Of a stretch of DNA of 54,708 bases, positions 8,045 to 15,782 are shown piece by piece (the stretch's first letter is position 1; each line of letters begins with the position of its first letter). Origin of the DNA: Chloroflexota bacterium (GTDB lineage Bacteria; Chloroflexota; Anaerolineae; B4-G1); contig JAAEPW010000618.1 in assembly GCA_024232355.1 (NCBI GenBank), positions 1-54,708 on the forward strand. The letters are read 5' to 3'. Both the position numbers and the translations under genes were made by a program. Under the pieces are notes generated by a model. The model was not told where the DNA came from, did no database searches, and worked only from the letters and a program-made list of their open reading frames with translations.

Positions 8045-8712
8045 TGGACACCGAAACAAGAATAAATACCGAAACCGCGCCAGAGGTGCGTAAGACAGAT
8101 ACGGGCCGCGTTATATTTGGGTATGCCGCCGTATTCAATAGTCTATCGCATGACTTGGGAGGTTTCCGCGAGAAGATAGCGCCAGGTGCATTCACAGAAA
8201 GCTTAGCTGACGATCCAGACGTGAGCGCTCGCATACAACATGCGGGAGGCGTGACAACTGTGGGCCGCACCAGAAGTGGCACGCTGAAGGTTTGGCAAGA
8301 CGATAAAGGCATTCCGTTTGAGCTGGACGTACCAGACACGAATGCTGGGCGTGATATGGAAGTGTTGATCGAGCGTGGAGATATTGACAAAGCGAGTTTT
8401 GCATTTACTCTGCGCGGTGAAAACGCAGACGAATGGGACTTTGAAAGCGATCCGCCTATCAGGACACTGTTAAACCTAGACTTGCACGACGTGGCACCTG
8501 TGGACGGGCCTGCATACGAGGCTACAAGTGTTGGCGTCCGCGCGCAAACGGCTGAGACGCTTGAGGAAGCGCGGGCGGCTATGGAAGCGGCGAAGGCGGC
8601 ACAAGAGCCGCCGGAACCGACACAAGAGGACTTGAATGAAATGATCGTTGAAGCTGGCAAAATAAAGAGCCTTCAGTGTCGTGACTGGGGCGAAAGGACA
8701 GAAAATGAGTGA
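8044..8712 (+). CDS. Prohead (maturation) protease, HK97/U35 type, 222 aa
   Basis: Serine protease that trims scaffold and capsid delta domains during head maturation. GYAAVFNSLSHDLGGFREKI, PGAFTESL, the His region RIQHAGGVTTVGRTRSGTL, ERGDIDKASFAFT and LHDVAPVDGPAYEAT follow the family order. The usual NHD at the catalytic His reads QHA here, but the His is kept. The C-terminal quarter is Ala/Glu-rich and probably acts in scaffolding or targeting. TAATG coupling to portal. Confidence 0.9.
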   Translation: MDTETRINTETAPEVRKTDTGRVIFGYAAVFNSLSHDLGGFREKIAPGAFTESLADDPDVSARIQHAGGVTTVGRTRSGTLKVWQDDKGIPFELDVPDTNAGRDMEVLIERGDIDKASFAFTLRGENADEWDFESDPPIRTLLNLDLHDVAPVDGPAYEATSVGVRAQTAETLEEARAAMEAAKAAQEPPEPTQEDLNEMIVEAGKIKSLQCRDWGERTENE

Positions 8713-8947
8713 AGACATTGAAGTCATTGAAGACGTTGAAGTTGCGGAGCCTGTTGTTGCTGAGCCTGTATTCACAGTGGATCCGGTACCGGAAGAAGTG
8801 GCGGAAACGCCTACGGCTACGGACTCGCTGTGCGGCGCGTGCAAATACTGCATTTCAGCGACAGAGCGCACTGCCATATGCACCGTTTACGATAAGGACG
8901 CTGTTATAGCTGTCACAGACGAAGCGTGCCACCGTTTCGACATATAG
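8705..8947 (+). CDS. Acidic protein with C-terminal Cys knuckle, 80 aa
   Basis: An acidic N-terminal half built from repeated Glu/Val (IEVIEDVEVAEPVVAEP) leads to a Cys module: CGACKYC (43-49), then a single Cys and a final CHRF. The module belongs to the C-x2-C-x-(Y/F) group seen repeatedly in this genome. It overlaps the protease by 8 bases after GAAAGGA. Function unknown. Confidence 0.68.
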   Translation: MSEDIEVIEDVEVAEPVVAEPVFTVDPVPEEVAETPTATDSLCGACKYCISATERTAICTVYDKDAVIAVTDEACHRFDI

Positions 8948-8955
8948 GAGGCGAT

Positions 8956-9132
8956 ATGAGCGAAAATACAAAGCCGACAGATAAAGATCTGTGTTGTGCG
9001 ACTTGCGTTTATTGCACACCTCAAGACGCGCCATCTGATCGGTTTGGCGCATGCTATGCAAGCACAGGCGAGGCTGCTAAAGTAAAGCTCACGCGTCAGC
9101 CATGCTATTACTACAAAGAAAAGGCCGTTTGA
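8956..9132 (+). CDS. Small Cys-knuckle protein, 58 aa
   Basis: A tandem relative of the preceding gene: CCATCVYC at residues 13-20, then CYAS and CYYYKEKA. Starts after TAGGAGG. Its stop codon lies inside the -35 hexamer of the capsid promoter. Function unknown, presumably zinc-binding. Confidence 0.68.
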   Translation: MSENTKPTDKDLCCATCVYCTPQDAPSDRFGACYASTGEAAKVKLTRQPCYYYKEKAV

Positions 9133-9157
9133 CATTCCACACGATCCGTGTTACGCT
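9129..9157 (+). promoter_or_regulatory. Late promoter in front of the major capsid gene
   Basis: TTGACA (9129-9134), a 17-base spacer and TACGCT (9152-9157). Bases 9129-9150 repeat the portal promoter exactly, but the -10 is weaker. It would give a leader of about 165 bases for the capsid message. Confidence 0.65.
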
Positions 9158-9238
9158 TCCGTCAGACATTTAGTCCGCGACTGACTCGTACCTTGGGGAA
9201 AGGTTAGGCGTTAGGGCTCAGGACTTCTCGCCGCCTTG

Positions 9239-9279
9239 GGCCGCGCGAATACTGGTTACCAAACCCGTACCGCGCGGCC
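9239..9279 (+). promoter_or_regulatory. Large GC-rich hairpin in the capsid leader
   Basis: GGCCGCGCG (9239-9247) pairs perfectly with CGCGCGGCC (9271-9279). Inside, TAC/GTA and GGTT/AACC continue the stem to an ACCA loop (9258-9261), with one mismatch and a small bulge. No long U-tract follows. It lies 47 bases before the capsid ATG and is likely a stabilising or regulatory 5' structure. Confidence 0.65.
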
Positions 9280-9326
9280 TTGTTATGTCTGCGCGGCAAA
9301 CACATTGTGAAAATAAGGAAACAACT

Positions 9327-10706
9327 ATGCGAAACAAAGAAGAGATCCAAATGGATCTCGTGCATGCTTCCAAGTCCATGGAGGATATCAAGGCGCGTGC
9401 GCTCGCAGACGGTGAGCGCGCATTCACGACGGACGAGAAGAAAGAAATTCTCGAATTCAAAGAAGACGTAACACGCCTTGACGCCGAAATGGAAGAGCTG
9501 CGCGAGCATATGGAGCTTGTTGAAAAGATCGACAAGCAAGCGACGCGAATGTCAACGCCGGTGCCTCGCAAAGTGGCACCTGTACAACCTATCGATCCAA
9601 ACGTGCATGAGTGCCGGACTATTGAGCCGGGCTCGTATCGCGGCACGCCGATCACGGCCTTCACACGGCACGAGTCGCGTGCGGACAACATGTACGACGC
9701 TTACAAGGTTGGCAACTGGGTTATGTCGCGTTTCTTCGGCAACCAGAAGGCTGACAGGTGGTGTCAGAATAACGGGCTTGAGGCGCGTTATTTGCAGGAA
9801 GCTGTCAATACCAAAGGTGGCTATCTGGTACCTGAGGAAATGTCAGCAGCGCTTATTGACTTGCGTGAGAAACACGGCGTGTTTCGCGCAAACTGTAACG
9901 TCCTGCCAATGGCGTCTGACGTCTTGACTATTCCGAGGACTGTTGACGATCTTACCACCTACTTCGTGGCGGAAGGTACGTCTATCACAGAGTCGGAGCT
10001 GTCGTTTGACTCTGTCACGTTGGTAGCTAAAAAGCTGGCTATCCTGACGCGTATCTCTAGCGAATTGTCTGAGGACGCGGTAGTTGATATTGGCCAGCTT
10101 GTGACGCGCAAAATGGGCCTTGCAATTGCCAAGAAAGAAGATCAGTGTGGTTTCATTGGTGACGGTACGGCAACATACGGAAGTATGCGCGGGATCAACG
10201 TCAAGATCATTGACGGCACACACACGGCTGGTGCTGTTGACGCGGCAACCAACCACGATACATTTGCAGAGATCGACGCGGCTGACTTGACGAAGGCTAT
10301 GGGCGCATGTCCGACGTATGCGCTTGACAATGCCAAGTGGTACTGTAGCGCATTGTGTAAGTCCATGGTGTTTGATCGCCTTGGTGCAGCGGGTGGCGGT
10401 AACACTATCGCAACGCTTGCAGGGCCGTCACAGTCCAGCTATCTGGGCTATCCAATTGTGACGTCTTCGATCATGCCAGCAGGTGCGGCCACGGACTATT
10501 CTAACCTTGTCATGCTTCTGTTTGGCGATCTTTCGTTGTCTTCGAGCCTTGGCGATAGCCGGGCCACGCGGATCATGGAGTCGGAGCACCGTTACATGGA
10601 GCTGGACTTGATCGGAATGAAGGCTACTGTCCGTTTCGATATCAACAACCATGATCTTGGCAACAACACGGACGCAGGGCCTATCGTTGCTCTCGTTGGC
10701 GAATAG
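9327..10706 (+). CDS. Major capsid protein, HK97 fold, 459 aa
   Basis: Builds the icosahedral shell. The first 65 or so residues are a charged coiled coil (the delta/scaffold domain removed by the protease). The fold proper starts near LQEAVNTKGGYLVPEEMSA and continues with VLTIPRT, FVAEGTSITESELSF, LVAKKLAILTRISSEL, GDGTATYGSMRGI and a C-terminal DLIGMKATVRFD. ATG 9327 is preferred because AAGGA sits 8 bases upstream; an in-frame ATG at 9285 abuts the leader hairpin and has no ribosome site. Confidence 0.93.
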   Translation: MRNKEEIQMDLVHASKSMEDIKARALADGERAFTTDEKKEILEFKEDVTRLDAEMEELREHMELVEKIDKQATRMSTPVPRKVAPVQPIDPNVHECRTIEPGSYRGTPITAFTRHESRADNMYDAYKVGNWVMSRFFGNQKADRWCQNNGLEARYLQEAVNTKGGYLVPEEMSAALIDLREKHGVFRANCNVLPMASDVLTIPRTVDDLTTYFVAEGTSITESELSFDSVTLVAKKLAILTRISSELSEDAVVDIGQLVTRKMGLAIAKKEDQCGFIGDGTATYGSMRGINVKIIDGTHTAGAVDAATNHDTFAEIDAADLTKAMGACPTYALDNAKWYCSALCKSMVFDRLGAAGGGNTIATLAGPSQSSYLGYPIVTSSIMPAGAATDYSNLVMLLFGDLSLSSSLGDSRATRIMESEHRYMELDLIGMKATVRFDINNHDLGNNTDAGPIVALVGE

Positions 10707-10721
10707 AAAGGAGCTGAGATA

Positions 10722-11213
10722 ATGAGACAAGCACAAGCTAATAAATGCATGCCAGTGTTAACACCACAGGCAATTGCAACGAATGCCACTTCCAGCTCGT
10801 ATATTGACACGCTTGGCTTCGGTGCCTTGCGTATTGATATCAGCACCATTGCGGCCACAGCGACGAATTCTAGCGCGCAGTGGACGTCCATGGTTGTCCT
10901 TGAAGGGACTACCACCGCTATCGCGTCAGGTACCGCGATCAGCTCGTTGACTGGCACCACAAACACAACTGCCACCACGGCGCAGTTTGTGTTGCCGATC
11001 AACAACGATACAGCGGCTGGCCAGACGGTGAGTATCGATATCGACACCACCGACTTGCAGCGCTACATTCACGTGAAGGTGCAAGCGGCCAAAGGCTACG
11101 GCACTGTGTGTATGCTCGGACAGTTGTATCGTCCGCATACCGCGCCGGACGCGGCTGGCGACTGGGGCACAGGTAGCATTATTGCCTGTTATCCAGGTGA
11201 CAACAGCGCGTAA
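10722..11213 (+). CDS. Probable head decoration or stabilisation protein, 163 aa
   Basis: Ser/Thr/Ala-rich, beta-predicted protein directly after the capsid gene, with AAAGGAG upstream. No named family seen. Proteins of this size and place in HK97-like phages are commonly decoration proteins or minor capsid components. The regular alternation of Thr and hydrophobic residues suggests a beta-sandwich. The assignment rests on context. Confidence 0.6.
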   Translation: MRQAQANKCMPVLTPQAIATNATSSSYIDTLGFGALRIDISTIAATATNSSAQWTSMVVLEGTTTAIASGTAISSLTGTTNTTATTAQFVLPINNDTAAGQTVSIDIDTTDLQRYIHVKVQAAKGYGTVCMLGQLYRPHTAPDAAGDWGTGSIIACYPGDNSA

Positions 11214-11239
11214 ACCGCAACTTTAACTTTGGCCTGCCG

Positions 11240-11267
11240 GGTTACCCAGCCTAGCCTCCGGGTAACC
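11240..11267 (+). promoter_or_regulatory. Intergenic hairpin after the decoration gene
   Basis: GGTTACCC (11240-11247) and GGGTAACC (11260-11267) form an 8-bp stem with a 12-base loop. No U-tract follows, so it is more likely an mRNA 3'-end stabiliser or partial attenuator than a classic terminator. It separates the abundant capsid mRNA from the sulfotransferase gene. Confidence 0.5.
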
Positions 11268-11294
11268 TGGTGGGCCATGTACCAGGAGGCAACT

Positions 11295-11984
11295 ATGGGT
11301 AAAAAGATATGGATCGTCAGTTATCCACGAAGCGGCGTGCAGTTTCTCAGGCATTGTATCGAGGCTATGTCAGACGTGAAAACCTACAGCCTATATGACA
11401 GCGCTACGGACGGCGAGACGTTTGTGCAAAGCGAAGTACCTGACGACGACGTGTGTTTCGTGAAGACACACCAGCCTCGCAGCGTGGCTAATTACGTAAC
11501 AGCGGGGCCTATCGTGCATTTGGTACGCGACGGACGCGACGCAATGACAAGCCATGCACGTTACCTTATGGCGACGTGTTTCAAGGACGAGCCAGAAGGC
11601 GAAGACTTTGACAAGGTGTTTGACGGGCTCGTGCGCGGCCAGTTACGCGAAGAGAAAAGTCTGTCTAATACGCAAAACTGGGGACAGCACACGCTGGGGT
11701 GGATGCAACGCAAAGATAGGATCCATGTTAAGTTTGAAGACTTGATCTTGTATCCAGAAACCACGACGCGCGCATTGCTTTTCTCGTTGGACATTCTAGC
11801 GAAAGAAGAAGCGACGATCAAAGAGTTTGACGAATTGCGAGCCGACGATCCGCGCCATTATCGGCGTGGTGTTATTAACGGGTTTTCTGACGAATTGACG
11901 GAGGCACAGGAGGCGCTTGCGTGGCAACTTCATGGCCATGCACTAAAGTGCGTTGGGTACAAACAAACTGCGGAGGCTAACTGA
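11295..11984 (+). CDS. PAPS-dependent sulfotransferase, 229 aa
   Basis: Transfers sulfate from PAPS to an acceptor, typically a sugar hydroxyl or small molecule. The 5'-phosphosulfate loop is SYPRSG (9-14). VKTHQP (57-62) carries the catalytic His (H60) of the KTH motif. VRDGRDAMTSHARYL (77-91) is the 3'-phosphate-binding block with R78 and S86. A late RRGVINGF segment matches the family RKG region. ATG 11295 follows AGGAGGC. All core motifs are present, so it is probably active. The acceptor is unknown. It lies between capsid and connector genes, beside a glycosyltransferase. Confidence 0.85.
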   Translation: MGKKIWIVSYPRSGVQFLRHCIEAMSDVKTYSLYDSATDGETFVQSEVPDDDVCFVKTHQPRSVANYVTAGPIVHLVRDGRDAMTSHARYLMATCFKDEPEGEDFDKVFDGLVRGQLREEKSLSNTQNWGQHTLGWMQRKDRIHVKFEDLILYPETTTRALLFSLDILAKEEATIKEFDELRADDPRHYRRGVINGFSDELTEAQEALAWQLHGHALKCVGYKQTAEAN

Positions 11985-11985
11985 A

Positions 11986-13221
11986 ATGGGACAAGAAGAA
12001 ATTAGACTGAACTTGGGTGCGGGCGAAACGAGTATGCAAGGCTGGACGCCAATTGACAGACAGTTAGGCACGGAGGTGTATCCGCTACCATACGAAGACG
12101 GCGGCGTAACTGAGCTACGTGCTAGCCACATTCTAGAGCACTTCAGCGAAGAAGACGCGCGGCTGGTGCTGACAGAATGGCTGCGTGTGCTTGCGCCGGG
12201 CTGTGCGCTTAAGGTGGCTGTGCCGGACTTAGACTCCATTGCAGAAGCTGAGCGGCAAGGCGATCCGTTGTGGAAAGCGTACCGCGACGGCGGCCACGTT
12301 GACGACAACGATATCCACTACAGCACCTGGACGGTGGCGACGCTAAAGGCTACCATGGAAAAAGCTGGCTTCGTTGAATGTGTCGAGTGGGAAGACGCCA
12401 TGCCTATTGACACGGCGGGGCACAAGGTGTCAGCGCGTATCATGGGTTATAAGCCGGGCGCTCCAGCGGTGAAACCTGAAGAGCCTGTGCCGTCACACTT
12501 TCACTTGGATCCGACGATCATGCATTGCGTTGCAAGCATGCCGCGTCTAGGTTTCACTGAGAATATGGCGTGTGTTACGCGGGCCGTGCAGCTTATGCGG
12601 TTACCTTTCAGGACACACACGGGAGCATACTGGGAGCAATGTCTAGAGCGTTGCATTGACAGCGTCAGGGCGGACTTTCCGAAGACTGAATACATTCTTA
12701 CTATGGACTATGACACCGTCTTCACTCCAGAGACGATCTGCCAGCTATTCCTTCTCATGTTTCGCCACCCGGAAGCGGACGCTATCGCACCGTTGCAAAT
12801 GAAACGTGAAGGCGGCAACCCTATGGTTATGCGTTTCACCAAAGAAGACGAAGTAGGCGAGGCGAAGCCTATCGAGTTTGATCCAGAAGACTTCCAAGCC
12901 GACTTGACGCAGATCCGCAACGCGCATTTCGGGCTAACGCTTATTCGTGTGAGTGCGTTGGACAAACTGAAACGTCCATATTTCATGAGCTTACCAAACC
13001 CTGAGGGCAAGTGGGAAGACGGACGGTGCGACGCTGACATTTATTTCTGGGAAAACTTCTACCATTCAGGGTGCAAACTATTCAGCGCCAACCGCGTGTG
13101 TATTGGACACATGGAGCAGCTCATAACGTGGCCTGACGAAGACTTCAACATTATCCACCAAACAACGGACGACTGGAAAGAGTACAGCATACCAAAGGAG
13201 GCAAGGCAATATGGCGAATAG
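11986..13221 (+). CDS. Methyltransferase-glycosyltransferase fusion, 411 aa
   Basis: Two enzymes in one chain. Residues about 5-155 are a class I SAM methyltransferase: LNLGAG (8-13), then ASHILEHFS and LRVLAPGCALKVAVPDLDS. After a Pro/Glu linker (about 158-170), residues 170-405 look like a GT-A glycosyltransferase: TEYILTMDYDTVF carries the metal-binding DxD-type acids (about 235-247), followed by HFGLTLIRVSAL and an acidic DADIYFWENF. It starts one base after the sulfotransferase stop with CGGAGG upstream. Substrates are unknown; a role in virion or surface glycan modification is inference. Confidence 0.78.
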   Translation: MGQEEIRLNLGAGETSMQGWTPIDRQLGTEVYPLPYEDGGVTELRASHILEHFSEEDARLVLTEWLRVLAPGCALKVAVPDLDSIAEAERQGDPLWKAYRDGGHVDDNDIHYSTWTVATLKATMEKAGFVECVEWEDAMPIDTAGHKVSARIMGYKPGAPAVKPEEPVPSHFHLDPTIMHCVASMPRLGFTENMACVTRAVQLMRLPFRTHTGAYWEQCLERCIDSVRADFPKTEYILTMDYDTVFTPETICQLFLLMFRHPEADAIAPLQMKREGGNPMVMRFTKEDEVGEAKPIEFDPEDFQADLTQIRNAHFGLTLIRVSALDKLKRPYFMSLPNPEGKWEDGRCDADIYFWENFYHSGCKLFSANRVCIGHMEQLITWPDEDFNIIHQTTDDWKEYSIPKEARQYGE

Positions 13222-13462
13222 AGAATTGCAAAAGGTGCGGTTTATCGTGGCGTGGCAGAATTACCGGGTAGGCGACATTATACAGCCTAACGGTGTGTTG
13301 CGTGACTGGCTTATGTGCAACGGCTACATAGAGCTAGTCGAGGACGCGCCAGAAGAGCGCAGTGTAGAGCCAGAGTGCGCGGTGTTACCGGGTACCGAGA
13401 CGGCCATGAAACCGAAACCGAAACGGAAGCGTAAACCACGCGCACGAAAGGCGGCTTTCTAA
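13211..13462 (+). CDS. Small protein with Lys/Arg-rich tail, 83 aa
   Basis: A compact N-terminal part (VRFIVAWQNYRVGDIIQPNG) is followed by an extremely basic C terminus (KPKPKRKRKPRARKAAF). Such short proteins often sit just before the gp6-like connector. It could interact with packaged DNA or the portal; no family named. It overlaps the fusion gene by 11 bases, with AAAGGAGGC inside that gene's end. Confidence 0.68.
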   Translation: MANRELQKVRFIVAWQNYRVGDIIQPNGVLRDWLMCNGYIELVEDAPEERSVEPECAVLPGTETAMKPKPKRKRKPRARKAAF

Positions 13463-14424
13463 TGGGACTTGTCCAGAGTAGTGCGCCTGCTACCGAGCCA
13501 GTCACACTCGCAGAAGTGCGAAGCTGGTTGCGAATAGACGGTACAAATGCGGAGCCAGCGCCGTCGGCTTTGACTGCGGCGCTGGCTGGTGCTGGTGCGG
13601 GCAACGTTGACGACGGCGTGCATAGGTACCGCTTCACCTTCGTGACTGCTGACGGCGAGACAGAAGGCGGCGTGGTAAGCGCGGCCTTGACTGTGGCTGA
13701 CAAGACTACCAATGGTAAGGCGAGTCTGACGGCTATCGCGGTTGGCGGTAGCGCTGTCACGGCCAGGAAAGTATACAGGACTGAGGCGGGTGCTAGCACA
13801 TACAAGCTGTTGGCCACCATTGCGGACAATACCACCACTACCTACACGGACAACATAGCGGACGCAGCTCTTGGTGCTGGTGCGCCAACCACCAACACGA
13901 CGGACGATCCTGTCCTTAACCTGCTTATCAAGTCGGCGCGGCAATTTGGTGAAGCTGTCACGAGACGCCAGTTTATCACAGCAACGTGGGTGCTTACGTG
14001 CGACTCATGGCCTACGTTTGTTAATACGGCGGGTAGCAACGAGACGGGGTTTGAATGCCCAAGGCCAAACCTTCTTGCAGTCACGACGCTGAAATATTAC
14101 GACGTGGACAACGCGCAGCAGACGCTAGGCGCGGCTAACTATGACGTTGACACTGCGAGCCTCCCAGGCGTTGTGAGGCCAGCACGTGACGTGTCATGGC
14201 CAACGTTAGGCACGCAACCGAGCGGCACTGTAGAGCTAACCTTCACGGCTGGCTATGGCGCTGCGGCTTCGGACGTACCAGACGCGCTCAAGCTGGCGTT
14301 GCTGTTATGCATAGGCCATTTGTACGAGCACCGGGAAGCCGTGGTGCTTGGCACGATATCCAAGGAAATAGATATGGGTGCGCGTAATTTCTTCTCGACA
14401 CAAGCGGTACTGGAGGCGCACTAA
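13462..14424 (+). CDS. Head-tail connector (gp6-like) with inserted Ig-like domain, 320 aa
   Basis: Residues 1-30 (EPVTLAEVRSWLRI) and 148-320 (LLIKSARQFGEAVTRRQFI, ATWVLTCDSWP, DALKLALLLCIGHLYEHREA) together make the usual HK97 gp6-type adaptor that docks under the portal. Between them, residues about 32-147 are an extra beta-sandwich-type domain (AGAGAGNVDDGVHRY, VYRTEAGASTYKLLAT, TTTYTDNIADAALG). The same domain occurs twice in the tail protein at 20147. The insert would protrude from the neck. The normal family length is about 190-200 residues, so the insertion is clear. Confidence 0.82.
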   Translation: MGLVQSSAPATEPVTLAEVRSWLRIDGTNAEPAPSALTAALAGAGAGNVDDGVHRYRFTFVTADGETEGGVVSAALTVADKTTNGKASLTAIAVGGSAVTARKVYRTEAGASTYKLLATIADNTTTTYTDNIADAALGAGAPTTNTTDDPVLNLLIKSARQFGEAVTRRQFITATWVLTCDSWPTFVNTAGSNETGFECPRPNLLAVTTLKYYDVDNAQQTLGAANYDVDTASLPGVVRPARDVSWPTLGTQPSGTVELTFTAGYGAAASDVPDALKLALLLCIGHLYEHREAVVLGTISKEIDMGARNFFSTQAVLEAH

Positions 14425-14768
14425 TGCGAGCTGGGCCAATGAGACATAGAGGCTCGTTGCAACAGGCTACCGGCACGCTTGACGACTATGGCGATCCTAT
14501 GTCTGCTAACACGTGGACGACTCAGGCGGTACAGTGGATGCATATCGCGCCAATGTCGGCTACTGAGCGTGAGCGGTATGCGCAACAGGATCCCTCTATC
14601 ACGCATTCAATACGCATGAGGTACAACCCCGACGTTGACACAAGCACCTCGTGGCGCATTCTGTGGGACAAGAGGTTTTTCAATATCAAGACGGTGATGG
14701 ACGTTGGCGAGCGACGCAAAGAAATGATCGTAGCAGCAGAAGAGGACTTGACGCGCGGCGATGCCTGA
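14424..14768 (+). CDS. Head-tail adaptor / head closure protein, 114 aa
   Basis: Matches the small head-tail joining family (SPP1 gp16 / HK97 gp7 type). It has an N-terminal RHRGSLQQATGTLDDYGDP, then TQAVQWMHIAPMSATERERYAQ and a C-terminal RILWDKRFFNIKTVMDVGER. It caps the connector and accepts the tail. TAATG coupling and the position after the gp6-like gene support the call. Confidence 0.82.
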   Translation: MRAGPMRHRGSLQQATGTLDDYGDPMSANTWTTQAVQWMHIAPMSATERERYAQQDPSITHSIRMRYNPDVDTSTSWRILWDKRFFNIKTVMDVGERRKEMIVAAEEDLTRGDA

Positions 14769-15306
14769 CAAAATTAACATAAACCTTAGCGGCGATGTCG
14801 AGTTACAGCGCATGCTTAACGGTATCGGCGATAAGGTGCTCAAGAAGGTTGTGCGCAAAGCTGAGGCAAAAGCCATGATGATAGTTGTCCAGGCAGCGAA
14901 AGCTAATGTGCGGAGACATGGCAGCACGCAGGGCTACAACAAGCTGGCCAAAGCTATCGGACGTCGCACGAAGCTGTATAGGCAAAGCGCTACTATGGTG
15001 ACGGTGGCGGGCATACGCTCAAAGCAAGGCGATAAGGAATTCGATCCGTCGCGTGTTGGCCACCTGCTAGAATTTGGTACCGCGCCGCATGACATTACCT
15101 TGAAGAAACCGTTACGGCTAACAGGCGAAGCGGGTACGTCGGGGCGCACGTTGCCAGCTGGGTTTGTGATACACCACCCAGGCGCGGAGAAGAAACCTTT
15201 TCTGCGTCCAGCATTCGACAACAACAAGGGCCGCATTATCGGCACCTTTAGGCGGTTTATAAAAGACGGCATTATCGACGAAGCAAAGAAACTGGCGAAA
15301 AAGTAA
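14761..15306 (+). CDS. HK97 gp10-like tail completion protein, 181 aa
   Basis: Typical of the gp10 family: an N-terminal GDVELQRMLNGIGDKVLKKVVRKA helix, a middle GHLLEFGTAPH and a C-terminal KPFLRPAFDNNKGRIIGTF. It joins the tail to the head or completes the tail end. It overlaps the previous gene by 8 bases. Length is a little above average because of a loop at about residues 115-140. Confidence 0.83.
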   Translation: MPDKININLSGDVELQRMLNGIGDKVLKKVVRKAEAKAMMIVVQAAKANVRRHGSTQGYNKLAKAIGRRTKLYRQSATMVTVAGIRSKQGDKEFDPSRVGHLLEFGTAPHDITLKKPLRLTGEAGTSGRTLPAGFVIHHPGAEKKPFLRPAFDNNKGRIIGTFRRFIKDGIIDEAKKLAKK

Positions 15307-15761
15307 TGGGTGTACTACCAGTAGAAAAAGCGGTGTACTCGAAGCTAACAGCCGCAAGTGCTGTGACGGATATTGTTGGCACGAAGATCTATCCTGACGC
15401 GGCACCAGCGAAGATCGCAGGTGTGAAGATAGCGCCGCCGTACATTGTCTATAGCGTTGTGTCAGTGAGGCACGCGCAAAACATGGAAGGCGCTGGCGGG
15501 CAGGCTTTTATGCGCATGCAGTTTGATATCGTGGCTAACACATACGGCGCTATGCGGACGCTTGCAGAAGCGGTACGCACAACGCTCTATGGTTACCAAG
15601 GCACGGTGACGGTAGGCGCTGATAGTGTTGTGTTAACGTCGCTATTGCTCGACGCTGAGCAGAGCGGCTATGAAGACTTGGACGACGGCACGTTTGCTGG
15701 GAAACGGCGGTTAATTTACGACTTTGTTATCGGGTACATTGAAACTGTACCAACGCCGTAA
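15306..15761 (+). CDS. Tail terminator-like protein (DUF3168 type), 151 aa
   Basis: VEKAVYSKLTAASAVTDIVGTKIYPDAAP, then PYIVYSVVS and the C-terminal RRLIYDFVIGY match the DUF3168 / gp17-like group, which stops tail-tube growth and binds the neck. TAATG coupling to the gp10-like gene and placement before the tube gene agree. Confidence 0.82.
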   Translation: MGVLPVEKAVYSKLTAASAVTDIVGTKIYPDAAPAKIAGVKIAPPYIVYSVVSVRHAQNMEGAGGQAFMRMQFDIVANTYGAMRTLAEAVRTTLYGYQGTVTVGADSVVLTSLLLDAEQSGYEDLDDGTFAGKRRLIYDFVIGYIETVPTP

Positions 15762-15782
15762 TGCGGCAGAAAGAAGGTTGAT

